Positions 1-9,034 of a stretch of DNA of 64,000 nucleotides are shown in pieces. The position numbers and the translations under genes were made by a program. The notes under the pieces are model-generated. The model was not told the DNA's origin, ran no database searches, and saw nothing but the letters and a program-made list of their open reading frames with translations. The number at the start of each line of letters is the position of its first letter. Positions within the stretch are counted from its first letter, which is position 1. The stretch is from Cytobacillus kochii (GTDB taxonomy: Bacteria > Bacillota > Bacilli > Bacillales > Cytobacillaceae), in NCBI RefSeq assembly GCF_020171845.1, contig NZ_JAIVAM010000002.1, positions 474,407 through 538,406 on the forward strand. Direction: 5' to 3'.

Positions 1-2
1 AG

Positions 3-317
3 CGTCGTTTAGCTGTTATGGAAGAAAATCGCGCAGCAATGAGCAGTCCAGAGCAAGCTTTTCAATTGATGAATGGTATAGGTCAAGGTGTATTTTCTGA
101 TTTGTATGGAAGCTGGGCGGGGACCATTCATACATCTGTTTATTTTCCGCGTAGCCAAAAAGTATGGATGGCATTGGGAGGAAATCAACAACCTTATGAG
201 ATTGACTTTGCTTCTTGGCTATTAGGAAAAGAGTTATCAATCGAGAGAATGACGGGTGAAGTGGAAACGGATATTCCTTTTCTTCATATGGATGAAGGGG
301 CGAATTGGTTTAAGTGA
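3..317 (+). CDS. C-terminal part of a probable C45-type acyltransferase/hydrolase (5' truncated by window edge)
   Basis: The reading frame is open from base 3 to a TGA at 315-317, giving about 104 visible residues; the start lies outside the window. The segment with GTIHTSVYFPRSQKVW followed by MALGG, and a C-terminal W-containing tail, resembles the last part of the linear-amide (C45, Ntn-hydrolase) family, in which a repeated 'H-S-V-Y-x-P' strand precedes the end. The nucleophile cysteine and substrate pocket would be upstream, so enzyme activity cannot be judged. Family assignment is tentative and rests on overall pattern only. It converges on the ABC operon across a hairpin terminator. 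Confidence 0.45.
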   Translation, partial: RRLAVMEENRAAMSSPEQAFQLMNGIGQGVFSDLYGSWAGTIHTSVYFPRSQKVWMALGGNQQPYEIDFASWLLGKELSIERMTGEVETDIPFLHMDEGANWFK

Positions 318-331
318 AATGATAAAAAAGA

Positions 332-373
332 AAAAGCCAGTTGTGCAAAGGAAGAAATGCGCAAGCTGGCTTT
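332..373 (-). terminator. Rho-independent terminator of the ABC efflux operon
   Basis: AAAGCCAG and CTGGCTTT arms (332-340 and 365-373), extended by a GC/GC pair, form a hairpin. On the minus strand it is followed by a T-rich tract (the A-run at 321-336). It lies just past the stop of the minus-strand permease and between convergent genes. Confidence 0.75.
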
Positions 374-402
374 AGGGTGGCCTTTCATGGTACTGATTTT
401 GA

Positions 403-1737
403 TTATAATTCTCTTCTCATCGCCTTAAGAACATCCACTTTTGTTGCTCTCTTTGCGGGGCGGAGACCTGAGAATACGGTAACGAGTAAACAAATACCGA
501 CACTAATAAGGGTCAGTGACCAAGGGATGTATGACAATAATAGTCCTTCTGGAGCTGCCTCATCAAATGCTGTTTGAATAATAAATGGTACAGATAAATT
601 GACTAGGAAGCTGACACCATAAGCAACAATCGTCCCAAAGATGGCGCCTAATAAGCCGATATAAGTACTTTCTAATAAAAAGATATTTTTAATTGTACGT
701 GGATGTGCACCAATCGCTTTCATAATACCGATATCCGGTGCCCTTTCCGTTACAGCCATTGTCATCGTATTGTATATACCAATGGATGCAATGATCAATG
801 CAATCGTACCAATAAAGATAAGGCCAATTTTCATAATAAGGAAGATGACATTAATTTGTTTCATTTCATTGGCAATTGAATAAATCATATAGCCTTTATC
901 TTCAAGAGTCTTGTTAATTCCTTCTACTTCTTGTACGTTATTTGCGTATACTTTTACATAATCATAGACTTCTTCCGATTGATTGGCGTCAAGTTCGCCG
1001 CCTTCGTACATTTCAGTTGCCCCACGCATAACGCCAGTGAATTGTTCAACTTCTTGTAAAATTTCTTCGGAAATAAAGACATGCTCTTCATACGCCCAAT
1101 CACGAGCAGGCTTTTCAGCGATTCCTACAATTTTAACAGAAATGGTTTTCTTCGTTTCTTTCCCATCTGTTAATTTAATGACTTCCATGTCCATTTCTTT
1201 ATTTAGCAAGTCATCAGTATAGACATAGTCCTCGTTGATATTTCCTTCATCATCGTACAACTTCTCAGGGTTAGCACCGTTTTTAATTAAGCTTTCAGTA
1301 AAGTGATAACCGACAACAACTTCATTCTCCCCCTCAGGTAAGCGCCCAGATGCGAGCTTGAAGTCTGCTTTTATCTCTGATGGAAAGTGTGTGACGATGG
1401 CATTCGTATTAGATGTATAGTCATCTAGATGGAAGAAAGGCATCTGCGCCAATTCATTCCTGCGGGTAACGGCTTCCACTCCCTCCATCTCTTCAAAATA
1501 AGTAATATCTTCATTTGTTAGTCCTTGTGAATCTTCTTTCCCGTATATCTCCACTTGGGTAACCAATTGGTTTTGCATCATATCAGAAATAATCGATTTA
1601 TGAAGTCCGAAGCCGACAGAGGCAAGTACAATTAAGAATGCAACACCAATCGCAGTAGCAAGTACTGTCATAAACAATCTAGATTTATTTTTCTTTAAAT
1701 TTTGTCTAACGAACTTAAACTGATCTTTAAATGTCAT
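403..1737 (-). CDS. ABC transporter permease, MacB/FtsX-like
   Basis: A 444-residue membrane protein with the MacB/FtsX layout: one N-terminal membrane helix (about residues 20-44), a large extracytoplasmic domain (about 45-295), then three C-terminal helices (about 300-330, 350-378, 400-425) with the conserved 'ERAPDIGIMKAIGA' stretch just after the second helix. Such permeases work with a LolD-like ATPase in export of peptides, antibiotics or lipoproteins, or in envelope stress sensing, rather than in solute import. The ATG overlaps the stop of the upstream ATPase (ATGA), so the two are translationally coupled. The substrate cannot be told; no two-component system adjoins it. Confidence 0.85.
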   Translation of the reverse strand: MTFKDQFKFVRQNLKKNKSRLFMTVLATAIGVAFLIVLASVGFGLHKSIISDMMQNQLVTQVEIYGKEDSQGLTNEDITYFEEMEGVEAVTRRNELAQMPFFHLDDYTSNTNAIVTHFPSEIKADFKLASGRLPEGENEVVVGYHFTESLIKNGANPEKLYDDEGNINEDYVYTDDLLNKEMDMEVIKLTDGKETKKTISVKIVGIAEKPARDWAYEEHVFISEEILQEVEQFTGVMRGATEMYEGGELDANQSEEVYDYVKVYANNVQEVEGINKTLEDKGYMIYSIANEMKQINVIFLIMKIGLIFIGTIALIIASIGIYNTMTMAVTERAPDIGIMKAIGAHPRTIKNIFLLESTYIGLLGAIFGTIVAYGVSFLVNLSVPFIIQTAFDEAAPEGLLLSYIPWSLTLISVGICLLVTVFSGLRPAKRATKVDVLKAMRREL

Positions 1738-2423
1738 TTCGCTACTTCCTCCAATACATGACCGTCAACAATTTCTATTGTACGATGACCGAACTCGGCA
1801 ACCTCTTCATCATGAGTAATGATAAGAAAAGTAATCCCTAATTCTTCATTTAATTGTTTAATGAAAGCGAGTAGGCTTTTCTCTGTGTCACTATCTAGAC
1901 TACCTGTTGGTTCATCAGCAAGAATAAGAGGTGGATTCACTACAAGTGCACGTGCAATACTGACCCTTTGTTGCTGGCCACCGGATAACTCGCTGGGATA
2001 ATGGTCCTTGAACTCTGCTAGTCCAACACGCTCAAGTGTCTCTAACGTTTTTTGTTTACGTTCCTTTTCATTCATCCCTTTAAAAGTTAGCGGCAATTCA
2101 ACATTTTGGAATGCTGTCATACTTGGAATCAATTGAAAGTTTTGAAAGATAAAACCGATATGCTGAAGTCTAAAGGAAGCAAACTCTCCTTCAGAAAGCT
2201 CAGTCACAGTTTGATTATTAATCTTAACTTCACCCTCAGTTGGTTTAATAAATCCACTAATGATATTTAATAGGGTTGATTTTCCAGATCCGCTTTTACC
2301 TACAATGGATACAATTTCTCCTTTGTTAATTTGGAATGATACATCCTTCAGAACAGGTATGACCGTTTTCTTCTCTTTTTTACCTATTTCAAAAGAATGA
2401 TAAATCTTATTTACCTCAATCAT
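1734..2423 (-). CDS. ABC transporter ATP-binding protein, MacB/LolD family
   Basis: A 229-residue nucleotide-binding subunit with Walker A GKSGSGKS (about residues 42-49), signature LSGGQQQR, Walker B LILADEPTG and an H-loop in LIITHDEE. I place the start at the ATG at 2423 (MIEVNKIYHSF) because AAGGTGGG lies seven bases upstream; an in-frame extension to 2456 lacks a ribosome binding site. It powers the FtsX-like permease encoded next, with which it overlaps by four bases. The two genes form a simple export-type operon ending at the terminator near 350. Confidence 0.9.
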   Translation of the reverse strand: MIEVNKIYHSFEIGKKEKKTVIPVLKDVSFQINKGEIVSIVGKSGSGKSTLLNIISGFIKPTEGEVKINNQTVTELSEGEFASFRLQHIGFIFQNFQLIPSMTAFQNVELPLTFKGMNEKERKQKTLETLERVGLAEFKDHYPSELSGGQQQRVSIARALVVNPPLILADEPTGSLDSDTEKSLLAFIKQLNEELGITFLIITHDEEVAEFGHRTIEIVDGHVLEEVAK

Positions 2424-2606
2424 GCATTTTCCCACCTTTTCTTTTGAATACAACATAATAGACGTAAGTGAAATGAAGTATCCCTACATATTTAGCTAAA
2501 AAATCTTTTTTAAATGCAAAAGTCATTCAATTGTTGATAGAGATCGAGTTGAAGTAGTGATGTTGTGATAAACTATTATCATTGAGAAAAAGTTGAGGTG
2601 TACGTA

Positions 2607-3992
2607 ATGGAAACGGTGTTGATCGTCGGTGGTGGCATAAATGGTCTGTCAGCTGCCCATGAACTACAAAAATGGAAAAACGCAAACAATCGCGACATTC
2701 GCATTATATTAACTGAAGCACAAAATCATCTAGGTGGAAAAATTAAAACCGTTGAAGCGGGTGGATTTATGATGGAAACGGGCGCTGATTCTATTGTCTC
2801 AAGGAAAGTAATGGGGAGAGAAATCTTTTCAGAACTGAATTTAAGTGATGAGGTCGTTTATAACGGGACAGGTCGCTCTTATTTATTTACCGATGGCGAG
2901 ATAAAGCCCATCCCAGTTGATGCCGTATTTGGTATACCGACAAGTATCGAGTCATTGGCTAAAAGTACATTAGTCTCTGCTGAAGGTAAAGTTCGAGCAT
3001 TAAAAGACGTTTATCACCATGAGAATCCATTTACAGTTGAAGATAGTATTGGTGACTTTCTTACCTATTATTTTGGTGAAGAATTAGTAGAGAAGCAGAT
3101 TGCTCCGGTATTATCGGGTGTTTATTCTGGGAAACTACAAGATTTGACGATCTCATCTACCTTGCCAGCTGTTTTCGAATACAAAGAGAAATACGGAAGC
3201 ATTATCATGGGGTTCAATGCTCATAAAGAGAAATATCAGAGTAGCGGTGAAAGGAAGTTCCTCTCTTTCAAAAATGGTCTGTCAACAATTATTGGCGCAT
3301 ATGAAAAATCTCTTGGAGCAGTGGAAATCAAAAAAGGATACGAGGCAAAATCAATACAAAAAGAGAAGCAACATTATAAGGTGAGTTTTTCAAATGGTGA
3401 AGTGATGAAAGCAGATCATATTGTCTTAAGCACTCCACATCAAGTTGCGCAACAATTACTTGAAGACTCAGCGTTGAATCAGTATTTTTCTAACATGAAA
3501 AACAGCTCACTCATTAGTGTTTACATAGGATTTGATGTTCCTGATGCGGTTTTACCCGAAGATGGAACTGGCTTTATTACTTCAAACAATAATGAGCTAC
3601 ATTGTAATGCATGTACATGGACAAGTAGAAAATGGAAACATACGTCTAAAAGTGGAAATCTCCTTGTCCGTCTCTTTTACAAAAGTAGCCATCCTTCATT
3701 CGGTAAAGTGAAGGATATGGAAGATATAGGATTACTTGATCTAGCAAGAGAAGATTTACAGAAAAGCTTAAAACTAGCTGCTGAACCCATTGTATGGGAT
3801 ATAACAAAATGGAATGAATTAATGCCTACTTATACACTGGACCACCCGCAATTAATCAAAGGAATTGAACAAACACTTATAGAGAAATATCCTGGTGTGT
3901 ATATAGCAGGAAGTTCTTACTATGGTTCAGGGATTCCGGATTGTATGGAGAATGGTATTGAAGTGGCTAGAAGAATAACAGCTACATTGTGA
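2607..3992 (+). CDS. hemY: Coproporphyrinogen III / protoporphyrinogen oxidase, HemY/CgoX type
   Basis: A 461-residue FAD-dependent oxidase of the HemY family, which in Gram-positive bacteria oxidises coproporphyrinogen III to coproporphyrin III late in haem synthesis. The N terminus carries the dinucleotide-binding motif VGGGINGLSAAHEL (residues about 7-20). The C terminus keeps the FAD-contacting 'YIAGSSYYGSGIPDCMENG' segment. The length fits the family (about 470). The ATG at 2607 is preferred over a GTG at 2598, since TTGAGGTG at 2593-2600 serves as its ribosome binding site. Unlike B. subtilis hemEHY, it stands alone here, with no hemE or hemH beside it, so it may be a second copy; this cannot be checked inside the window. 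Confidence 0.85.
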   Translation: METVLIVGGGINGLSAAHELQKWKNANNRDIRIILTEAQNHLGGKIKTVEAGGFMMETGADSIVSRKVMGREIFSELNLSDEVVYNGTGRSYLFTDGEIKPIPVDAVFGIPTSIESLAKSTLVSAEGKVRALKDVYHHENPFTVEDSIGDFLTYYFGEELVEKQIAPVLSGVYSGKLQDLTISSTLPAVFEYKEKYGSIIMGFNAHKEKYQSSGERKFLSFKNGLSTIIGAYEKSLGAVEIKKGYEAKSIQKEKQHYKVSFSNGEVMKADHIVLSTPHQVAQQLLEDSALNQYFSNMKNSSLISVYIGFDVPDAVLPEDGTGFITSNNNELHCNACTWTSRKWKHTSKSGNLLVRLFYKSSHPSFGKVKDMEDIGLLDLAREDLQKSLKLAAEPIVWDITKWNELMPTYTLDHPQLIKGIEQTLIEKYPGVYIAGSSYYGSGIPDCMENGIEVARRITATL

Positions 3993-4003
3993 AGAAGTAA
4001 AAA

Positions 4004-4037
4004 AACAAGAGGGGGAAGGTTATTCCTCCTTCTTGTT
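4004..4037 (-). terminator. Terminator overlapping the 3' end of the BCCT gene
   Basis: AACAAGAGGGGGAA (4004-4017) pairs imperfectly with TTCCTCCTTCTTGTT (4023-4037). The A-run at 3999-4005 becomes a T-tract on the minus strand. The hairpin includes the last codons and the stop of the minus-strand BCCT gene. Confidence 0.65.
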
Positions 4038-5699
4038 ATTTAGTTCTTCCATTTTTTCTTTCTTTTTCTTTTTTAAGCGCTTTTTCTCTTCTTCCATTTT
4101 ACTTTCAATCCAACGTTTTTCTTCTTTTAATTCTTGTTTGATTAATTGCTTTTGTAACCTTCTTGACATCAATTTATCTTTTGTTGCTCCTGAAAGCTCT
4201 ATTTCTCTTTTCACTTGCTGGAGTTCTTTTATTAAGGATATAGTCATTAGAATCATTACAAAGGAAAATGGGAATGCAGCAATAATCATTGTATTTTGTA
4301 GTGCTTGAAGCCCTCCGGAGTAAAGCAATACAGTAGCAATGGCAGATAATAAGACGCCCCAAATGAGTTTATTACGATTAGAAGGATTTAACACACCTTT
4401 TACTGATTGCATACCTAATACAACCGTAGCTGAATCACCTGAAGTAATAAAGAAAATGGAAATCAAGATGAGAGAGAGGAGAGATGTGATAAAACTTATA
4501 GGCATCTCTTTCAATGTCCCAAATAGCATTTGCTCAGTATTCATCGAAGCCAAATCAGCTATCCCTGTCATTTGCATATCGATAGCTGTGCCTCCTAAGA
4601 AAGCGAACCAAATAAATGTAACGATGGTAGGTACAAGCAATACTCCAATAGTAAACTCACGTATGGTCCTTCCTCTAGATACTCTTGCTATAAAAGTGCC
4701 AACATACGGTGACCATGCCATCCACCATGCCCAATAAAAAATTGTCCAATTATTAATCCATTCTCTACTTTGTTCATTATTTGGTGTTAATCTAAAGCTC
4801 ATTTCTGGCAGTCTTTGTATATACTTCCCAATCGTATCTGTGAACAAATTTAAAGAATAAACAGTCGAACCAAAAACAATAAAAAAGACTAGGAGTACAA
4901 GGGCAAGTATCATATTGACATTGGATAAAATTTTAATACCTTTATCAATCCCAGTAGTGGCTGATATTAAGAAAATGACTGTAATAATGATAATAATCAC
5001 TAATTGGATAAGAAAAGAATTAGGGATATTCCAAATGTAAGAAATCCCGCCATTTATTTGACTAGCTCCAAAGCCAAGAGTAGTTGCGATTCCTGCAACA
5101 GTGGCAATAATCCCGATAATATCCACTATTTTACCTAACGGACCGTCTGTATTTTTCATAATAGGAGATAGTGTAGAGCTAATTGAACCATCTCCCCCTC
5201 GACGGAAATTGAAAAAGGCAAGACAAAGAGCAATAAGGACGTATATACTCCAACCATGAATACCCCAATGAAAATAGACATACCTTAAAGCGTCCATAGC
5301 TGCTTGATCGGTACCAGTCTGCCCTGTAGGAGAATCAATAGCGAAATGAGAAATAGGTTCTGCTGTTCCCCAAAAAAGAAGACCTGTTCCCATCCCAGCA
5401 CTAAACAAAAGGGCAAACCAAGTAGGATAACTATATTCTGGTTTTTCATCTGACTTCCCCAGTTTTAATTTCCCATATGGGCTAACAATTAAAAATAAGC
5501 AAACACAGACAAAAATCGTGACTATGATTAAATAATACCAGCCAAAAGTAGAGGTGATGGCTGATTGAATAGCAGCTGTATAGTTTTCCATCACTTTTGG
5601 AGCGAATGCACCGATAAAAATTAAAACAAGTAAAATACCGACTGACCAATAAAAGACGGCCCCGAATTTCTGATGTTTAGTTTCATTATTCACTATCAT
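4020..5699 (-). CDS. BCCT-family betaine/carnitine/choline transporter
   Basis: A 559-residue secondary transporter with 12 predicted membrane helices and the BCCT hallmark NNWTIFYWAWWMAWSP in the helix-8 region, followed by GRTIREF. It is close to OpuD-type sodium-coupled glycine-betaine carriers, which import compatible solutes under osmotic stress. The last 60 residues are an unusually long, almost uninterrupted Lys/Glu run, probably a cytoplasmic coiled-coil tail that could sense ionic strength as in BetP (inference). The start is uncertain: AGGTGG lies only three bases before the ATG at 5699 but nine before an in-frame GTG at 5693. It is monocistronic. Confidence 0.9.
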   Translation of the reverse strand: MIVNNETKHQKFGAVFYWSVGILLVLIFIGAFAPKVMENYTAAIQSAITSTFGWYYLIIVTIFVCVCLFLIVSPYGKLKLGKSDEKPEYSYPTWFALLFSAGMGTGLLFWGTAEPISHFAIDSPTGQTGTDQAAMDALRYVYFHWGIHGWSIYVLIALCLAFFNFRRGGDGSISSTLSPIMKNTDGPLGKIVDIIGIIATVAGIATTLGFGASQINGGISYIWNIPNSFLIQLVIIIIITVIFLISATTGIDKGIKILSNVNMILALVLLVFFIVFGSTVYSLNLFTDTIGKYIQRLPEMSFRLTPNNEQSREWINNWTIFYWAWWMAWSPYVGTFIARVSRGRTIREFTIGVLLVPTIVTFIWFAFLGGTAIDMQMTGIADLASMNTEQMLFGTLKEMPISFITSLLSLILISIFFITSGDSATVVLGMQSVKGVLNPSNRNKLIWGVLLSAIATVLLYSGGLQALQNTMIIAAFPFSFVMILMTISLIKELQQVKREIELSGATKDKLMSRRLQKQLIKQELKEEKRWIESKMEEEKKRLKKKKKEKMEELNNKKEE

Positions 5700-5970
5700 A
5701 TACCACCTTTTTTATTGTCAAAGCGTAACTCCTGATATTAAATGGAAAAATCCCTACTGTAATTCTTTTACCTTTTCTAGTGTTTCGAATTAAGATAAAT
5801 ATTATGTACACTTATCATGTGAAAATGGTGTGTGGAATAAGGAATATTGCAGTGATAGGATGTATTTTTGTACCTTTATGCGACCGGAGTTAACCTATCC
5901 AAACAGAGCAATAAATGACAGGCGTAAATAAATGATGCGATATACAATCAAACCGAAGGGAGAAGAGTCT

Positions 5971-6831
5971 ATGAGTTGGGTAACAGATATACAAAAAGCG
6001 TTGGATTATATTGAAGCAAACCTGTTGAAAAAGTTAAACAGTAAGGAGGTAGCCAAACAAGCGAATACTTCTCCTTTTCACTTTCAACGAACGTTTGCGA
6101 TTTTAACGGATATGACGCTAGGGGAATATATAAGGCGACGAAGATTAACGGGTGCAGCCATTGAGCTTGGTAATAATGATGAGAAAATTATTGATATTGC
6201 TCTAAAATATGGCTATGAAACCCCAGAAGCATTTACTAAGGCATTCAAAAAGCAACATCATATCTCACCATCAGAAGTAAAGAAATACCGTGGAAAGTTG
6301 AAATTATATCAGCCCTTAAAAATACATGTAACATTAGAAGGAGCCGAACCAATGAATCATACGATTATTTCAAAAGAAAGCTTTCAAGTAGTAGGCATAA
6401 GAAAAAATTATTCCCTTGAAAAAGATGAAAACCTAGCAGAAATCCCAAAGTTATGGAATCAAGTGAATCAAGATGGGACTTGTGATCGCTTACTTTCATT
6501 AAATAATGGCTCAATAAAAGGTGTACTTGGTGTTTGCGTGGATCATATAAATCAAAGGGAGATTGACTATTGGATTGCTGTCAATCATGAGGGCCATTCT
6601 ACTAGCTTTGAAACAATAACGATTCCAGCCTCAACTTGGGCCGTATTTCAAGTGAAAGGAGAGATGCCTAAAGCAATCCAGCAAACGTGGAAACAAATAT
6701 TCTCAGAATGGTTTCCAACAAGCGGTTATAGACATGCGGGAACCGCTGAGTTAGAGGTATATCCTGAAGATGGCTCTAATCGTAGCGATTTTTACTCAGA
6801 AATTTGGATCCCTGTAATCAAAGAGTTGTAA
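5971..6831 (+). CDS. AraC-family regulator with GyrI-like effector domain
   Basis: A 286-residue protein with two parts. Residues 1-105 are an AraC/XylS double helix-turn-helix, with the second helix region around YGYETPEAFTKAFKKQHHISP. Residues about 120-286 are a GyrI-like (AraC effector-binding) domain ending in EIWIPV, typical of multidrug-binding activators such as BmrR, Rob or YdeE-like proteins. The start ATG 5971 has AAGGGAG at 5956-5962; the open frame reaches back to 5932 without a better site. It is convergent with the MFS gene downstream and is not in an operon. Its targets and ligand are unknown. Confidence 0.88.
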   Translation: MSWVTDIQKALDYIEANLLKKLNSKEVAKQANTSPFHFQRTFAILTDMTLGEYIRRRRLTGAAIELGNNDEKIIDIALKYGYETPEAFTKAFKKQHHISPSEVKKYRGKLKLYQPLKIHVTLEGAEPMNHTIISKESFQVVGIRKNYSLEKDENLAEIPKLWNQVNQDGTCDRLLSLNNGSIKGVLGVCVDHINQREIDYWIAVNHEGHSTSFETITIPASTWAVFQVKGEMPKAIQQTWKQIFSEWFPTSGYRHAGTAELEVYPEDGSNRSDFYSEIWIPVIKEL

Positions 6832-6838
6832 GTAAAAA

Positions 6839-6865
6839 AGCTGGGTTGTAATCATGAACCCAGCT
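6839..6865 (-). terminator. Terminator of the MFS gene (convergent with araC-type gene)
   Basis: Perfect AGCTGGGTT / AACCCAGCT arms (6839-6847 and 6857-6865) with a nine-base loop. On the minus strand the stem is followed by a T-run (A-run 6834-6838). Confidence 0.85.
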
Positions 6866-6872
6866 AAATGAT

Positions 6873-8075
6873 TTAAGAGGTTTGCTTGAGGTTTGTGGTT
6901 TCCTGCACAAAAACATTTCTTCCAGCCCCGATCCCACATAAAGTAAAAAGAACGGCAATAGTAATAAGGGCAAAAAATGCTGTATGCCATTGGTGAAAAA
7001 GGTCATAAAGAAGTCCAAGTAAGAAAGGACCACATGCTGCCAATAAATAACCAAAAGATTGGGCCATGCCAGAAAGAGAGGCAGCCTGTTCACTGTTCAT
7101 AGATCGTAGACTCATTAATGCTAATGAATGACTTATCGCAGCGCCTAAAGAAAGACCAATGAGGATAATACTCAGAAATGTGATCACCATATTTGAAGTG
7201 AGAAATAACCCGCATAAACCAGTGATAAGGGTTGTACCAATCCCTAACCCAATCCATTTTTGATGTGATAATCTTTCTCCTAAAATAGGAATAAAAAAAC
7301 TTGCTGGTAGCCCCGAGAATTGCATGATAGTAAGCATCCAACCACCCATTTCTAACGTGAAACCTTTTCCTATCAATATCTCTGGTAACCATGTGGAAAA
7401 ACCGAAATAGATAAACGATTGTAATCCCATAAAACCGGTGATTTGCCATGCTATTCCCGACCTAAACAATGTAGAGAATGAAAGGAGCGGAACAGGATTT
7501 TTTTTAGGTGCCTTTTTAATAAATGGTATCCATAGAAGACAAGCAAGTAAAACAGGGATTACCCAAATTAATAGACTGGTTTTCCATGCAATCCCATAGC
7601 TAGAAAGTGTGCCACTAATACCTGGTGCAAAACCAGCAAATACCCCCATTGATAGCGTATATATGCCAGTAATTAGCCCTATTTTTAAGGGGAATTGTGC
7701 TTTAACAAGACTAGGGAGTAACACGTTACAAATACCTATCCCTAATCCGATCATGAAGGTACCAAGAAATAGTATGAACATAAAATTAGTAGAGCGCATG
7801 AAGATACCTAGACCTATCAGTGTTAGCCCACAAAAAAGCACCCTCTCAATTCCCCATTTCTTTGCAAAAAAAGGCGCAAAGGGGGAGATAGCCGAAAAGG
7901 CTAATAAAGGGAACGTGGTTAGTAAACTCACTGTACTCGTATTAAACTGCAATTCATGTTGTATGTCACCAATAATGGGGCCAACTGAAGTAATCGCAGG
8001 GCGTAAATTGAATGCAATTGTGATAATCCCTATAAAAATAAGTATATTCCTACCTTGAACGCTTCTATCTGTCAT
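6873..8075 (-). CDS. MFS transporter, CynX/NimT family
   Basis: A 400-residue carrier with about 12 membrane helices. The N-terminal segment 'AFNLRPAITSVGPIIGDI' and the first cytoplasmic loop are typical of the CynX/NimT (cyanate or 2-nitroimidazole) branch of the major facilitator superfamily, to which B. subtilis YycB also belongs. The ATG at 8075 is preceded by AGAGGCG at suitable distance. Members of this family often export small anionic or nitro-aromatic compounds, but the substrate here is unknown. Convergent with the AraC-type regulator; no cyanase or other enzyme gene adjoins it. Confidence 0.85.
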   Translation of the reverse strand: MTDRSVQGRNILIFIGIITIAFNLRPAITSVGPIIGDIQHELQFNTSTVSLLTTFPLLAFSAISPFAPFFAKKWGIERVLFCGLTLIGLGIFMRSTNFMFILFLGTFMIGLGIGICNVLLPSLVKAQFPLKIGLITGIYTLSMGVFAGFAPGISGTLSSYGIAWKTSLLIWVIPVLLACLLWIPFIKKAPKKNPVPLLSFSTLFRSGIAWQITGFMGLQSFIYFGFSTWLPEILIGKGFTLEMGGWMLTIMQFSGLPASFFIPILGERLSHQKWIGLGIGTTLITGLCGLFLTSNMVITFLSIILIGLSLGAAISHSLALMSLRSMNSEQAASLSGMAQSFGYLLAACGPFLLGLLYDLFHQWHTAFFALITIAVLFTLCGIGAGRNVFVQETTNLKQTS

Positions 8076-8162
8076 AATTAACGCCTCTTTTCAAGTAATC
8101 AAAGACGCGTTAATTATAATGAATTTTCTGATATTTGTATAGGGCAATGAAATGTTTATCTA

Positions 8163-8492
8163 TTATTTATTGGTCTTAGGTGGTAATTGGAGGCTTCGTA
8201 ACAATTGGGTCTCTATACTATTCTGAACAGTATGCTCGATGAAGAAATCACTAATCATTTTTTTATACTTCTCGTCTTCAAACATTTTTTTATTTTGCAG
8301 TTCCATCTCAGCGAGTCCTTCATATTTGGCAATGAGACAATAGGTATGGTCATTGCCAGAAATAGGGCAGAGGATTTCAATCTCGTGACTGTAGTTTTCG
8401 TTGCGAAAGCTTTTGATATTAGCGAGATTTTGAATGCCTTCTTGAAAGTTTTCTTGTTTTAGTTGAAATGATTGATATACATAAATACTCAT
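8163..8492 (-). CDS. Small conserved protein, possible dimeric alpha-beta barrel (NIPSNAP/ABM-like)
   Basis: A 109-residue soluble protein whose pattern (MSIYVYQSFQLK, a helix, a strand with YCLIAKYEG, then a helix ending in SDFF) resembles single-domain dimeric alpha-beta barrel proteins such as antibiotic-biosynthesis-monooxygenase or NIPSNAP-like folds. I choose the ATG at 8492, after TGGGGA ten bases upstream; a GTG at 8534 would add 14 residues but lacks a clear ribosome binding site. No catalytic residues are recognisable, so function is unknown. It lies alone between the MFS gene and a repeat-bearing intergenic stretch. Confidence 0.6.
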   Translation of the reverse strand: MSIYVYQSFQLKQENFQEGIQNLANIKSFRNENYSHEIEILCPISGNDHTYCLIAKYEGLAEMELQNKKMFEDEKYKKMISDFFIEHTVQNSIETQLLRSLQLPPKTNK

Positions 8493-8711
8493 AATGAACA
8501 TTCCCCAATCTTCTTTTATCAATTTAAACTTCACTCAATTTTGGTCGATATAGAATGATATAGGAGTATTTTGACATTAATATACCACGATTATTCATTT
8601 TCTTCTTAGAAACTTAATTAACGTTAGGGAGTTATGTAGTTTTTGCTCTATTATTTAACGGAGTGTCTTTAAAGGTAGGGGAAAATCGACTTTTACTCAG
8701 TTGGAGAATTT

Positions 8712-8873
8712 ATGCTTTATGTAAGTGTAAATCAAGTTTGGGCAGCTAACAATGTGGAATTCACACTTGATGAACGAGCCAATGGGATTTGCCCAGCTAA
8801 CAATGTAGTATTCATGCTTGATGACCGAGCAAATCAAAATTTGCGTAGTTACCTTTCCGATTTTTACACATAA
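8712..8873 (+). CDS. Putative 53-codon ORF made of 17-residue repeats
   Basis: An open frame from ATG 8712 to TAA 8871-8873, with GGAG at 8703-8706 five bases upstream. The peptide is built of a 17-residue unit: ANNVEFTLDERANGICP is followed by ANNVVFMLDDRANQN and a decayed third copy. The frame exists because the underlying DNA repeat has a 51-base period, so it may be an accident of the repeat rather than a gene. No signal peptide, membrane segment or known domain is visible. Treat it as a repeat-derived ORF unless translation is shown. Confidence 0.3.
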   Translation: MLYVSVNQVWAANNVEFTLDERANGICPANNVVFMLDDRANQNLRSYLSDFYT

Positions 8874-8905
8874 TGAACGAGCAAGTCACATATGCCCAGC
8901 TAACT
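8740..8905 (+). repeat. Degenerate tandem repeat, 51-base period, 3-4 units
   Basis: CAGCTAAC recurs at 8743, 8794 and 8896, with a decayed copy (TAGTTAC-like) near 8845; the interval is 51 bases each time. The companion motif GATGAACGAGC recurs at 8769 and, with one change each, near 8820 and 8872. Copies are diverged, the third most. The repeat occupies the middle of the 542-base gap 8493-9034; apart from the terminator at 8994-9024 I see nothing else in that gap. Confidence 0.75.
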
Positions 8906-8993
8906 ATCTGATATCGCTTTGATTGGTATGAGGAAACAGTTGCTACTCACTATTTGTTTATGAGGTTTATGAATGAAGAGTTAGGAAGGCAAT

Positions 8994-9024
8994 AAAAAAG
9001 CACCTGATGACATCAGATGCTTTT
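8994..9024 (-). terminator. Terminator of the MltG-like/HTH membrane protein pair
   Basis: AGCACCTGATG and CATCAGATGCTT arms form a hairpin with one mismatch and a very short loop. The A-run at 8993-8998 gives the minus-strand T-tract. Confidence 0.8.
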
Positions 9025-9034
9025 CCCATGATGG

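Noticed and set aside
4072..4090. AAGCGCTTTT cre-like sequence inside the BCCT gene
   Set aside because: It is part of the lysine-codon-rich 3' coding end, over 1.6 kb from the start, with no promoter role likely.
4033..4737. Plus-strand frames opposite the BCCT gene
   Set aside because: Antisense shadows; low-complexity Phe/Ser content is simply the complement of the Lys/Glu tail.
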